NCBI GenBank assembly: GCA_035301345.1
Contig: DATGUM010000012.1
Span: forward strand, 1 to 58,880
Length of the DNA stretch: 58,880 bases
Direction: 5' to 3'
DNA from: CALAMD01 sp035301345
Lineage (GTDB): Bacteria > Bacillota > Bacilli > Bacillales > Amphibacillaceae
Shown here piece by piece: positions 44,899 to 53,921 of this stretch. Numbering within the stretch: the stretch's first letter is position 1; every line of letters begins with the position of its first letter. The notes beneath the pieces were generated by a model. It saw only the letters and a list, made by a program, of their open reading frames with translations, did no database searches and had not been told where the DNA came from. The position numbers were made by a program, and so were the translations under genes.

Positions 44899-45945
44899 AT
44901 GACTGATCAAATTAAATTAACACAATTATCGTCAAAAGCTGGGTGAGGATGCAAAATCGGTCCGAGTGACCTCGCGCACGTGTTGCGCCATTTACCCCCA
45001 TCTCAAGCGGATGATAATGTTCTCGTAGGAATGGGCCATTCAGATGACGGTGGTGTTTATCGTTTAACCGAGGACATCGCACTTATTCAAACGTTAGACT
45101 TTTTCACGCCGATCGTTGATGATCCATATACGTTCGGAAAAATTACAGCAACGAATGCTTTAAGTGATATTTATGCGATGGGTGGACAACCTAAAACAGC
45201 ATTAAATATCGTTGCTTTCCCAATTGAGCAACTTGGTCCTGACATATTATCCGACATTTTAAAAGGTTCAGGCGAAGTCGTGAGTGAAGCTGGTGCACAA
45301 TTAATCGGTGGCCACTCAATTGATGATAAAGAACCTAAATTCGGTTTGTCTGTGACAGGTATCGTTCATCCGGAAAAGTTTTATAAAAATATCGGTGCGC
45401 GTGAAGGTGATGTACTCGTCTTAACGAAGCCGATCGGTGTAGGCATCCAAACGACGGCGATTAAACGAGAACTACTAACAGAAACACAAATGAAACAAGT
45501 TGTTGATGTTATGACGACATTAAACAAACAGGCAGCTGAACAATTAAAACCTTTTCACCCTCGTGCTGTGACAGACGTAACAGGCTTCGGTTTACTCGGC
45601 CATGCGTATGAAATGACTAACAATCATAGCGTTACGTTTGAAATTGTTGCGCAAGATGTGCCTATACTTGACGGCACGTTGGATCTCGCCAAACGAGGTT
45701 CTATTCCAGGTGGTACGAAAGATAATTTCAACTGGTTAGAAGAAAACATTTCCTTTGCTACTGATTTATCATTCACTGAACAACTTATTTTATGTGACGT
45801 CGTAACGTCCGGTGGATTACTCATTAGTATGGATGAAAAAGAAGCGAACGCATACGTCGAGCGATTAAACAACCTCGGTAACGAACATGCACGCATCATT
45901 GGTCGCGTCATTCGAGCAGATGAACGAGCGATTAACGTTATTTAA
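44899..45945 (+). CDS. selD: Selenide, water dikinase (SelD), itself a selenoprotein
   Basis: A 348-residue enzyme making selenophosphate from selenide and ATP. ATG 44899 (after AAGGAGG) gives MTDQIKLTQLSSKAG-Sec-GCKIG, with UGA at codon 16 (44944-44946) where other SelD have the catalytic Cys or Sec. The rest is canonical: DDGGVYRLTEDIALIQTLDF, DALSDIYAMGGQPKTALN-like GKITATNALSDIYAMGG, LIGGHSIDDKEPKFGLSVTG, TDVTGFGLLGH. A callers' open frame from 44980 would miss the active site. Terminator after the gene. Confidence 0.95.
44959..44988 (+). promoter_or_regulatory. SECIS hairpin(s) of selD
   Basis: GGTC-CGAGT-GACC (44959-44971) begins 12 nt after the UGA; a second small hairpin, GCGCA-CGTGT-TGCGC (44974-44988), follows. 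The first has the size and position expected of a bacterial SECIS. Confidence 0.6.
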
Positions 45946-45955
45946 ATCAAAAATT

Positions 45956-45995
45956 AACCCTGTTTATCTTTTGACGATAAAACAGGGTTATTTTT
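45956..45995 (+). terminator. Terminator of selD
   Basis: AACCCTGTTTATC/GATAAAACAGGGTT with loop TTTTGAC, followed by ATTTTT. Confidence 0.9.
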
Positions 45996-46012
45996 ATGAT
46001 AGAGCAGAAATT

Positions 46013-46041
46013 TTGCGTACAGTCACGTATTCTCTTACAAT
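46013..46041 (+). promoter_or_regulatory. Promoter of the small selenoprotein-hesB unit
   Basis: TTGCGT, exactly 17 bases, TACAAT. It starts right after the selD terminator. Confidence 0.6.
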
Positions 46042-46094
46042 ATGAATAGTTCAATGGAAGAGCTTTATTGTTAATGAGACAAGGAGCGATTAAC

Positions 46095-46244
46095 TTGAGT
46101 GAACAAGAAAAGAATTGTCAAACGAAACAGTGACGTTTACAAACGAGTAAACGCAAATCAGGTCGTTCATTTCCGCCGATATGACCGGGTGTTTACGTTT
46201 GGCTCCTGGTAGGAGTCATCTTTATTATTTCGAGATTTTTTTAA
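46095..46244 (+). CDS. Novel candidate: 49-residue membrane protein with two selenocysteines
   Basis: I do not recognise this gene. From TTG 46095, 8 bases after AAGGAG, 50 codons run to TAA 46242-46244 with only UGA as interruptions, at codons 13 (46131-46133) and 30 (46182-46184). The product is MSEQEKNCQTKQ-Sec-RLQTSKRKSGRSFPPI-Sec-PGVYVWLLVGVIFIISRFF: Cys8 four residues before Sec13, a basic linker, PPI-Sec-P, then one membrane helix (about 33-47). Both UGAs are followed by hairpins (7 bp perfect; 6 bp). Positive charges before the helix predict an N-in tail anchor with Sec30 at the membrane surface. It lies between selD and the HesB-like selenoprotein gene, sharing a promoter with the latter. 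A redox or Se/Fe-S transfer role is conjecture. Confidence 0.7.
46134..46153 (+). promoter_or_regulatory. SECIS-like hairpin after UGA 1 of the small gene
   Basis: CGTTTAC-AAACGA-GTAAACG, a perfect 7-bp stem starting directly after the UGA. It is closer to the codon than typical. Confidence 0.55.
46201..46217 (+). promoter_or_regulatory. SECIS-like hairpin after UGA 2 of the small gene
   Basis: GGCTCC-TGGTA-GGAGTC, 6 bp with one G.U and a five-base loop containing GG, beginning 16 nt after the UGA, which is the classic bacterial SECIS spacing. Confidence 0.65.
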
Positions 46245-46288
46245 CGACAAACAATCGTTATATTTTTTAAAAAGGTGGTGTATGTAAA

Positions 46289-46573
46289 ATGTTACAAGTA
46301 ACTGAAGATGCGATTGCTAAAATTAAAGAAGAGTTAGCAACGTTTGAAGATGTCGAAGATCCTTACATTCGAATCCGTATGAGTCCTGGGTGAGGTGGCG
46401 CACGACTCGACTTGGCTCTGGATGAGTCAAATAAAGATAATGAAGAAGTAACAGAAATTGATGGTGTGAAGTTCATTATTGAACGCACGCAAACGACGTA
46501 TTTCGAAAAAGCAACATTGCAATTTACGAAAAATATGTTCGGTCATAAAGAATTTAGCATTACTCATCGCTAA
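46289..46573 (+). CDS. HesB/IscA-like selenoprotein
   Basis: A 94-residue protein read through UGA 46391-46393 at codon 35: MLQVTEDAIAKIKEELATFE, ...YIRIRMSPG-Sec-GGARLDLALDE, then DGVKFIIERTQTTYFEKATLQF. HesB-like proteins with Sec in this SPG-U-GG position are an established selenoprotein family. The usual IscA second and third Cys are absent, so Fe-S assembly may not be its job. AAGGTGG precedes the ATG. A GACTC/GAGTC hairpin (46404-46428) follows the UGA by 10 nt. The gene lies 44 bases after the small dual-Sec gene, probably in the same transcript. Confidence 0.92.
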
Positions 46574-46581
46574 ATGTCATT

Positions 46582-46648
46582 AAAAATACAGCGACAATCA
46601 AAGGCCTTCTCATCAAACAGATTTGCCAAGATTGTCGCTGTATTTTTA
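46582..46648. terminator. Bidirectional terminator after the HesB-like gene
   Basis: AAAAATACAGCGACAATC pairs perfectly with GATTGTCGCTGTATTTTT across a 30-base loop. It serves the convergent DUF4317 gene too. Confidence 0.85.
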
Positions 46649-47809
46649 TTTATCTTCTGGTATCATTTCAAACCCTTCTACGTGTGTATGTTCTTCAAGT
46701 TCAATCATTAAATATAATTTCCCGTCCCGCTTCACTTGTTTCACAAAGCGTAAGTCCTCAGGGCTAACGATAACATTCGCTAACTTCGTTTCAATTTTAA
46801 TGGACTTCGTATGGTATTTCGGCATAACGTTTTGTGCTTTTAATTCATGCATTTTATCATCGATTACTCGTTCAAAAGCATCCGCTACTTCTTTCCCGTC
46901 AACACCTTTGACTCCACTTGCTTGCAGTACATGTTCAACATCTTTGTAAGTTAAAATAGCTTCCTCTTCATTTTCATTTTCAGCTTCTTCTTCATTTAAT
47001 AAAATACGATCATTAATTTCATCGTAAACATTCGCAAGCATTTCCGTGTCCATTTGATCACCTGCTACGTGATTAACAACTTCTTCAAATATCGCTTTAT
47101 CCTCCTGAGCTGTCATCACTTCTTCTGCTTGTAACACGTCTTCAATGAATGAATAATCGAGCTCATATGCTTTTTTCGCTGCATATAATATGTGATTCAC
47201 ATCTGACGCTGCGTCAATAATCGCTGGAAATAAAAAGCCAGAAAAAGGTTTCTTTAAGTCAATGATAGGATCAACAGCGACTTTATATATAAATTCCTTT
47301 TCCACATAATCGAATACTAACTCTCGATCAGGTGCTTTCGTTTGATTCATACTACAAAGAATAAAAGAATGTCCGTATGTCGGATCATTGTCCCCTTGCT
47401 TCTTCATCGTTTGTAAGTAGTTTCCCCGAATAAACGTGACGACAATATCTTCTTCATACGGTTTGTTTGCAAGTATTTTATGAACAATCGCTCGCATATG
47501 CTCTTTCCACGTGTCTGTTTCGCTACTTAACAACCCTTCATGAAGCTTTAACTGCGTATCATTGCTTTGCTCTGTTTGAAACTTTAACGTGAAAAGTTTC
47601 TGATCGACTTGACCCGAAAGAACTTTTTTAAAATTCGTCATGTACATGTCTTTTTCTTCTTCTTCCATCAGGTCAAAAAACATACTTTCTTCATGATAGA
47701 TATCTGTTGAATCTTTCATAATATATAAATGAAAAATCTCTTTTATTTGCATCTTGTCATTGTTCGTCTTTAATTGCCGACGAAACTGGGCAATCGTTTT
47801 CTTGTTCAA
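46646..47809 (-). CDS. DUF4317 family protein
   Basis: A 387-residue soluble protein of unknown function. Family signature at the start: NKKTIAQFRRQLKTNNDKMQIKEIFHLYI; also MEEEEKDMYMTNFKKVLSGQ and DYSFIEDVL. A Glu-rich stretch lies near residue 285 (EEEAENENEEEAI). I chose TTG 47809 because the family begins MNKK.IAQ.RRQ and AGAGGAG lies about 10 bases upstream. No informative neighbour. Confidence 0.8.
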   Translation of the reverse strand: MNKKTIAQFRRQLKTNNDKMQIKEIFHLYIMKDSTDIYHEESMFFDLMEEEEKDMYMTNFKKVLSGQVDQKLFTLKFQTEQSNDTQLKLHEGLLSSETDTWKEHMRAIVHKILANKPYEEDIVVTFIRGNYLQTMKKQGDNDPTYGHSFILCSMNQTKAPDRELVFDYVEKEFIYKVAVDPIIDLKKPFSGFLFPAIIDAASDVNHILYAAKKAYELDYSFIEDVLQAEEVMTAQEDKAIFEEVVNHVAGDQMDTEMLANVYDEINDRILLNEEEAENENEEEAILTYKDVEHVLQASGVKGVDGKEVADAFERVIDDKMHELKAQNVMPKYHTKSIKIETKLANVIVSPEDLRFVKQVKRDGKLYLMIELEEHTHVEGFEMIPEDK

Positions 47810-47950
47810 CGTCCAGTCAACTCCTCTACTCTTTACACACGATGTATCGTCTGCCTGCACTCCATCTTAGCATATATTTTCTTATATTATTTTTACAAAT
47901 CGAATGAAACTGTTACACTTACTTTAAAAGTACATAGTAAGGGGATTAAA

Positions 47951-49087
47951 ATGGCATCGACTGATATTTTTAATTTTAAAGAACAACTCACTAAACATAT
48001 GACTGACTCAACAAAAGAATCATTAACTGAATTAAGCGAAGCATTTGAAAATGGTCATTTTTTAGATGTAACGACACATATCCATACTTTCAGGGAGGCA
48101 TTTGAGGTAGATGATTCATTAAATCATCTTCTTTTATTACTTGAAGCAACTGCTTGTGCGCAGGCGAATAATCCTGAAAGAGCGAAACATATTATTCATA
48201 CGCTTTATAATAATGACGACAAAAAAAGCATTGACGACTTACTGTTATATGGCAACTTAGCATTTATGGCTGACTTAAAGTTAGCCCGCCGAATCATGAC
48301 AGATGCTGTTAAACAACTTGAAAGTGCTGAGGTGATTGACGTTGCTAAAGCAGGTCAAGCGTATCTCGTCTTAGGTGAAACGGAAGAACATTTACGCAAC
48401 CTCGTTCGTGCAGCACGTTATTACGAAAAAGCACTTGATTATGCGACGCGAGATGAAGAAAATCGCGAAAGCCTTATTTTATTTATTCATTTCAAATTAG
48501 GCGCTATTTTTTCATTAAGAAATGAGACGGATGAAGCACTTAACTATTTTGAACAAGCGATTGAACGTGCAGGAGATGACAACGAAGAAATTAAAATAAA
48601 TTGCATGCTAAGTATAGCAAAAATATACAATCGCCTAGAGCAATATGAAGATGCACATCGTTATTTAGATGAACTGCTCCCACTCGTGGAAAAGTCTTCT
48701 CTAAACGATTCTTTCGTGCATGCAGAAGCTTTAACTGATTTAGCGTACAATTACTTCTGTCGTAAAATGTATGAAGAAGCAGCAGAAGCATACGAACGTG
48801 CGACTGATATGCATGAATTACTACCTAATTTATCCGTGCGTGAACTCGGGATGATCTATATGCAATTTGCTTATTGCTTAGAACAAAAAGATGACGAAGA
48901 TAATGACTTTGCCGCAAGTACTTACAATAAAGCGTACGATAACTTAAAACTGGCAAATGATAACGAATTATTAGTCGATGCAATGAACGATATCGTCCGA
49001 TTTGCTGATGAAACGAACAAACATAAAATGAAAAAGACGTATGAAAACCGTCTCATGAAACTGATGAAAGAAATGAACAACTCGTAA
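47951..49087 (+). CDS. TPR-repeat protein
   Basis: A 378-residue soluble protein made of tetratricopeptide-like repeats. Examples are AAQAYLVLGETEEHLRNLVRAARYYEKALDYA, AIFSLRNETDEALNYFEQAIERA, SIAKIYNRLEQYEDAHRYLDELL and DLAYNYFCRKMYEEAAEAYERA. TPRs mediate protein contacts; partner unknown. ATG 47951 follows AAGGGG at six bases. Divergent from the DUF4317 gene. Confidence 0.85.
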   Translation: MASTDIFNFKEQLTKHMTDSTKESLTELSEAFENGHFLDVTTHIHTFREAFEVDDSLNHLLLLLEATACAQANNPERAKHIIHTLYNNDDKKSIDDLLLYGNLAFMADLKLARRIMTDAVKQLESAEVIDVAKAGQAYLVLGETEEHLRNLVRAARYYEKALDYATRDEENRESLILFIHFKLGAIFSLRNETDEALNYFEQAIERAGDDNEEIKINCMLSIAKIYNRLEQYEDAHRYLDELLPLVEKSSLNDSFVHAEALTDLAYNYFCRKMYEEAAEAYERATDMHELLPNLSVRELGMIYMQFAYCLEQKDDEDNDFAASTYNKAYDNLKLANDNELLVDAMNDIVRFADETNKHKMKKTYENRLMKLMKEMNNS

Positions 49088-49246
49088 GTTTTTTATTGCT
49101 TGTTGCTCATAATTAATTGTAGTTCAAATGAATTATGCACAGAGTAGCACAAATGATTCATTTCTCCATTTTCAATACATGAACAGATAAAGTTTATGTA
49201 TAATAGCGTCTAATATGAGCATTGCTTACAAATGGAGGTAGAACAA

Positions 49247-49720
49247 ATGTCAGACAACGATCGTTCAATATTCAACCGTGGAGATGACGAAGAGAAACCG
49301 ATTAAAATTGAGCGTAAAGAAGGGGAACCAACACCTGCGTTTAAAGGTGCTTCGTGGGGTGCATTACTCGTTGGGGTCTCTGCATATTTCATTGGTTTAT
49401 TTAACGCTGAAACGATGGAATTAAATGAAAAAGGCTATTATTTTGCTATATTAATATTTGGACTTTATTCAGCAGTTTCATTACAAAAGGCCGTTCGCGA
49501 TAAAGAAGAAGGCGTTCCTGTAACGAGTATTTATTATGGCGTTAGTTGGACAGCACTCATTATTGCTATTTCATTGATGGCGATTGGTTTATACAATGCT
49601 GGTAGTATTATTTTAAGTGAAAAAGGATTTTATGCGATGTCCTTTATTCTCAGTTTATTCGCTGCTGTTACCGTGCAAAAGAACATTCGCGATACAGACC
49701 AAGCGCGTAAACGTGATTAA
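49247..49720 (+). CDS. YiaA/YiaB-type two-helix membrane protein
   Basis: A 157-residue membrane protein with a charged N-terminus (about 45 residues, RKEGEPTPAFKGAS) and two repeats of a two-helix unit: GALLVGVSAYFIGLFNAETMELNEKGYYFAILIFGL and WTALIIAISLMAIGLYNAGSIILSEKGFYAMSFILS. The pattern GL(F/Y)NA....L.EKG(Y/F)Y is the YiaAB domain. Function unknown. ATG 49247 after GGAGGTAG. Confidence 0.82.
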   Translation: MSDNDRSIFNRGDDEEKPIKIERKEGEPTPAFKGASWGALLVGVSAYFIGLFNAETMELNEKGYYFAILIFGLYSAVSLQKAVRDKEEGVPVTSIYYGVSWTALIIAISLMAIGLYNAGSIILSEKGFYAMSFILSLFAAVTVQKNIRDTDQARKRD

Positions 49721-49735
49721 TATTCTTTTAAAAAC

Positions 49736-49778
49736 AAAAATGCTTGTGCCTATCAAAAAGATAAGCACAAGCATTTTC
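49736..49778 (+). terminator. Terminator after the YiaA-like gene
   Basis: AAAAATGCTTGTGC/GCACAAGCATTTT followed by CTTTT; it may also act on the convergent lipoprotein gene. Confidence 0.85.
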
Positions 49779-49822
49779 TTTTGTTGAGGTTCGCTTTTTA
49801 TGCGCCTCTTTCACATTCGTTT

Positions 49823-50563
49823 TTATAAATGAATCGTAATGTCTGCATCGTCACGCAGTTCTTCAATTAATTCTTCTGCTACTTCATTTTCTTTTTGGCT
49901 CACTAATTGACTCGTTAAATCGTCTTTCATTTCATCAAATGAAGGGAACTCTTCTTCGTCAACATCTTCCCCTTCAGCCATTTGCGCTTGTTGTTCTTTC
50001 ATTTGTTCATAAGCAGCCATTAATTCTTCTTCAGACGGTTTAAAGTCGCCTGTTTCTTCAGCAATTAATTTATCAATTTTCACTTGCATTGATAACTGAG
50101 TTCTAACTTCTTCTTCATCTAACCCTTGTTCTTCTAACGCACTAAACAGATCTTCTGTCGTCTCAAGACCATTTTGTTCCACTAAATTGTCTAAAATTTC
50201 GTCGACATCTTCATCTTCTGCTTCATAGCCTTTTTCTTCTGCTTTTTGCGTGAGTAGCTCGTTACCAATCATGCCTTCAACGACATTTAATTTCAATTCC
50301 TCTTCATCAACTTCTGCACCTGATAATTGTGCTTGCATTGCTTCATTCATGAATAAGCTCGTATACGTATCAACGAACTCATCTTTAAGAATTTCTTCAC
50401 CATTTACTTCTGCAACGACGTCTGGAACGTCATCAACTGATGGTTCAGGTAATTCCATTTCTTCCCCGTCTTCTGTTGCTTCTTCTTCTTTATCGTCACC
50501 ACAAGCACTTAATAATAAAATGCTTAAAACAACGATGATGCTCACAAAAATATTTTTTCTCAA
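49823..50563 (-). CDS. SurA-N-type foldase lipoprotein
   Basis: A 246-residue lipoprotein with signal ending LLSAC (Cys about residue 21), an acidic linker, and a SurA/PrsA-like N-terminal domain: VVAEVNGEEILKDEFVDTY, LNVVEGMIGNELLTQKAEEKG, LSMQVKIDKLI. No rotamase domain is present, in contrast to PrsA (about 290 residues). It may therefore act as a chaperone without prolyl isomerase activity. The extreme excess of Glu and Asp is striking. Confidence 0.82.
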   Translation of the reverse strand: MRKNIFVSIIVVLSILLLSACGDDKEEEATEDGEEMELPEPSVDDVPDVVAEVNGEEILKDEFVDTYTSLFMNEAMQAQLSGAEVDEEELKLNVVEGMIGNELLTQKAEEKGYEAEDEDVDEILDNLVEQNGLETTEDLFSALEEQGLDEEEVRTQLSMQVKIDKLIAEETGDFKPSEEELMAAYEQMKEQQAQMAEGEDVDEEEFPSFDEMKDDLTSQLVSQKENEVAEELIEELRDDADITIHL

Positions 50564-50838
50564 TCAATACTCTCCTCACCAACAATAGTTCGCTCATTTA
50601 CAACCTTATGAAATGAGCGATATCGAACAAGTGCCCTTTTCGTATACAAGTGCAACTGTCGATATGTTTTTTCCATAGTGAACATTGTAACATATCTATG
50701 TTTGATACACATTCAAAAAGTCAGTCGTAACTTCCTTTTAATATTTGACAATCATGTGACGTTTTTTAATTTTTGTAACTTTTTGCCCTTTTATTTCATG
50801 AATAAATCATTTAATATAATGGAGAAAGGAGAGTGCTT

Positions 50839-51921
50839 ATGCAAAGAATGAAATCAACACGACTTTTATACGTATTTATACTCACTTTTATATTTATCAT
50901 TTCGTTCCCCATAGCGAGTTTTGCGAATGGATCGACATATACAGTTACAACTGATCATTTAAATGTAAGGTCAGCTCCCGATTTAAATAGTGAAACGATC
51001 GGTCAGTTACATACGGGACAAAAAGTGAATGGCTTTAATGAACAAAACGGCTGGGTACAGACGTATTTTGATGGTTCTGAAGGTTGGGTTGCTTCACAGT
51101 ACTTAACGACAGACAATCATAAAGAAGAACAACCAGAGGAAATGTCTAAACAGATTCAAGTAAAGGCTGATTCTGTTAGGTTAAGAAGTGGTCCAGGAGA
51201 AAGTTACAGCATCATTAGTAACGTCTCTTCTGATGAAACTTTATCTGTATTAAAAGAAAAGGACAATTGGTATTATGTTGAATTAAATGATGGAACGACA
51301 GCTTGGATAGCAAGCTGGTTAACGAGCGAACCTTTAGAGGAAACGTCTGAAGCGATTCAATCACCTGAAGCAAAAAGCGGGTCATTAAACGGCCTAAATA
51401 TTATGATTGATCCAGGTCATGGTGGGGTTGATCCAGGCGCTTCATCACAAAGTTATCAAAGTGAAAAAGATTTAACGTTACTGACAGCTGAAGTTGTCGG
51501 TAATAAATTAGCTGAAGCTGGTGCCAATGTTATATATACACGTACGACAGACACGTATATATCACCGAGTGAGCGTGCGCAGATGAATCGATCAAATAAT
51601 GTCGATGCATTCATTAGTTTACATTACAATGCGCATACGAGAAGTACATCGAACGGTATGAGTACACATTATTTCGGTGGAAATTCTGACTACCGTCTTG
51701 CTTCTGCCATCCAGCAATCATTAACGAATCATACATCTTTAAAAAATCGCGGTGTTCACCATGATTCTTTCCTCGTTTTAAGAGAATCAAATGCACCTGC
51801 TGTTTTACTTGAATTAGGATTTATAACGAGCCCAATGGATATGGCAGTCATTCACCAAAATAGTCACCCATACAATGTCGGTGAAGCTGTTACTGAAGGA
51901 CTCATTAACTACTTTAACTAA
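50839..51921 (+). CDS. N-acetylmuramoyl-L-alanine amidase with two SH3b domains
   Basis: A 360-residue secreted cell-wall hydrolase. The signal peptide ends near SFANG (residue 31). Two bacterial SH3 domains (about 34-90 and 103-160: VTTDHLNVRSAPDLNSETIG, KADSVRLRSGPGESYSIISN) bind the wall. The amidase_3 domain (about 180-360) has zinc ligands in IMIDPGHGGVDPGA and Glu of SEKDLTL, FISLHYNAH and the catalytic Glu in AVLLELGFITSP. ATG 50839 follows AAAGGAG. Confidence 0.94.
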   Translation: MQRMKSTRLLYVFILTFIFIISFPIASFANGSTYTVTTDHLNVRSAPDLNSETIGQLHTGQKVNGFNEQNGWVQTYFDGSEGWVASQYLTTDNHKEEQPEEMSKQIQVKADSVRLRSGPGESYSIISNVSSDETLSVLKEKDNWYYVELNDGTTAWIASWLTSEPLEETSEAIQSPEAKSGSLNGLNIMIDPGHGGVDPGASSQSYQSEKDLTLLTAEVVGNKLAEAGANVIYTRTTDTYISPSERAQMNRSNNVDAFISLHYNAHTRSTSNGMSTHYFGGNSDYRLASAIQQSLTNHTSLKNRGVHHDSFLVLRESNAPAVLLELGFITSPMDMAVIHQNSHPYNVGEAVTEGLINYFN

Positions 51922-51932
51922 GGAAAACAAAC

Positions 51933-51971
51933 AAAAACTAGAAAATAACATTAGTTATTTTCTAGTTTTTT
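51933..51971. terminator. Terminator between amidase and yutF
   Basis: AAAAACTAGAAAATAAC/GTTATTTTCTAGTTTTT, perfect stem, loop ATTA; serves both convergent genes. Confidence 0.9.
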
Positions 51972-51982
51972 TATTTAATTAT

Positions 51983-52762
51983 TTATTTTTCTTTGACCGC
52001 ATGAAGGAACTCGTGTAAGTTTCTTAGTGCGTAAGTCGGCTTGACACGTAAAGAATCATATTCGTCCTCACCCGTCACACCAGTATAAACCATTAACGTA
52101 TCAATATTTGACTGTATGCCCGCTTGAATGTCCGTCTCATAATTATCGCCAATCATTAACAACTGACTACGATCAATGCCTAACATATGTACTGCTTCTT
52201 CCATAATAATTTTCTCAGGCTTTCCGATAAATGTCGGTTGAACATTCGTACTCGTTTGAATAGCTGCTGTCATTGCTCCATTTCCTACTTCAAATCCACG
52301 AGGTGTAGGGATAGCTGCATCTTTATTTGTCGAAATAAAAGCAGCTCCAGCACGAATCATTAATGAAGCTTCCGTTAATTTTTCATACGTAATCTCCCGG
52401 TCTAAGCCAACGACGACAACATTTGCTTCTTCGTTTACTCGTTCAATCGCCTCTTCTTGCAGTGCTCTTTTCAACCCATGCTCACCGATAACGAAGCAGC
52501 GCGGATGAGTGAATTGACGCTTTATATATTTAGCAGCTGCGATACTTGATGTTAATATGTGATTTTTTGTCGTTTCAATACCCATTCCCTTTAAGTGATT
52601 AACGACTTCTTCTTCCGTTTTCGACGAATTATTCGTTACAAACACATATGGTGTTTCCGATTGATTTAAATAATTAATAAACGATATTGCGCCATCTATC
52701 ACTTCATTGCCGCAATAAATAGTCCCGTCTAAATCGATTAAATACCCCGTATATTTTTTCAT
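51983..52762 (-). CDS. yutF: HAD-family sugar-phosphatase (NagD/YutF-like)
   Basis: A 259-residue HAD hydrolase, type IIA. Motif I YLIDLDGTIYCGN (nucleophile Asp), motif II FVTNNSSKT, motif III Lys in FIGKPEK and motif IV MIGDNYETDIQAG. The C2 cap lies between (about residues 80-180). It dephosphorylates small phosphorylated metabolites; specificity is unknown. Confidence 0.92.
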   Translation of the reverse strand: MKKYTGYLIDLDGTIYCGNEVIDGAISFINYLNQSETPYVFVTNNSSKTEEEVVNHLKGMGIETTKNHILTSSIAAAKYIKRQFTHPRCFVIGEHGLKRALQEEAIERVNEEANVVVVGLDREITYEKLTEASLMIRAGAAFISTNKDAAIPTPRGFEVGNGAMTAAIQTSTNVQPTFIGKPEKIIMEEAVHMLGIDRSQLLMIGDNYETDIQAGIQSNIDTLMVYTGVTGEDEYDSLRVKPTYALRNLHEFLHAVKEK

Positions 52763-52879
52763 TTTATCATCCTTTTACATCATGTACTTTCATGTCGTTA
52801 TCAATTTTCTTTTCGTTTTCATTCTATCGCAAGAAACGATAAAATAGAATTAATTGACTTTATAAGGAGTGTTTTTTAA

Positions 52880-53863
52880 ATGAAAGGAATTACAGTGAAA
52901 CAACCAGGTGGAGCCGATATGCTTCAAGTGACGACACATGATATTCCGAACATTTCTGCTAATGAAATACTTGTAAAAGTAGAAACAGCTGCCGTTAACC
53001 GCACAGACATCATTCAACGAGAAACTGACCTTGGCTATATGACGAATAATATTTTAGGTGTTGAAGTGGCTGGTACTGTTGAACAAATACATGAAGATAC
53101 GAACACGTCGCTCAAAGTAGGCGATCGCATCATGGGACTTGTAAATGGTGGAGCTTACGCAGAATATGTTGCCATGCCTGCTGAACGTGCTATCACTATT
53201 CCAGAAGAACTTTCATTTATTGATGCGGCTGCTATTCCTGAAGTATTTTTAACAGCTTATCAAACATTATTCTGGATTGGTCAACTAAAGGAAAATGAAA
53301 CAGTGCTTATTCATGCGGGCGGAAGTGGTGTCGGGACAGCTGCTATTCAACTAGCAAAGCAACTCGTCAATGCAACAGTTATTACAACGGCAGGTTCTGA
53401 TGAAAAGTTATCATTTTGTAAAAAGCTCGGAGCTGATTATTTAATTAACTATAAAAAAGAAGATTTTTCTGAGCAAATCGCCTCTTTCACAAATAATAAT
53501 GGTGTTGATTTAATATTAGACTTTGTCGGCGCTTCCTACTGGGAAAAGAACTTAGCAAGTATTGCCGTTGACGGACGCTGGGTACTTATCGGTATTCTCG
53601 GTGGCAAAAACGTCTCCGACATCGATTTATTTGAATTAATGAAGAAACGCGTGCAACTTACTGGCACACTATTAACACCTCGCAGTGATTCTTATAAGCG
53701 CGATTTAACGAAGGACTTTTCAACAGACGTTCTACCACTTATTACAAATAATAAAATACACCCTGTTGTCGACCGCGTATTTGCTTTAGAAGATATTAAG
53801 AAAGCACACGAACATATGGAAGTGAATATAAATATCGGGAAAATAATTATTCAAGTATCATAA
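52880..53863 (+). CDS. NAD(P)H-quinone oxidoreductase, MDR family
   Basis: A 327-residue zinc-free member of the medium-chain dehydrogenase family, PIG3/QOR type. It starts ITVKQPGGADMLQVTTHDIP and has AAVNRTDIIQRE, GVEVAGTVEQIHED, the NADPH motif VLIHAGGSGVGTAAIQLAK and the end DIKKAHEHMEVNINIGKIII. It reduces quinones or enones. Start after AAGGAG. Terminator follows. Confidence 0.92.
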   Translation: MKGITVKQPGGADMLQVTTHDIPNISANEILVKVETAAVNRTDIIQRETDLGYMTNNILGVEVAGTVEQIHEDTNTSLKVGDRIMGLVNGGAYAEYVAMPAERAITIPEELSFIDAAAIPEVFLTAYQTLFWIGQLKENETVLIHAGGSGVGTAAIQLAKQLVNATVITTAGSDEKLSFCKKLGADYLINYKKEDFSEQIASFTNNNGVDLILDFVGASYWEKNLASIAVDGRWVLIGILGGKNVSDIDLFELMKKRVQLTGTLLTPRSDSYKRDLTKDFSTDVLPLITNNKIHPVVDRVFALEDIKKAHEHMEVNINIGKIIIQVS

Positions 53864-53921
53864 TTGTTTTTTATGCGTCGTTTTTTTATATTTGACTCTA
53901 TTAAGGTTGCTTTTAAAAATA

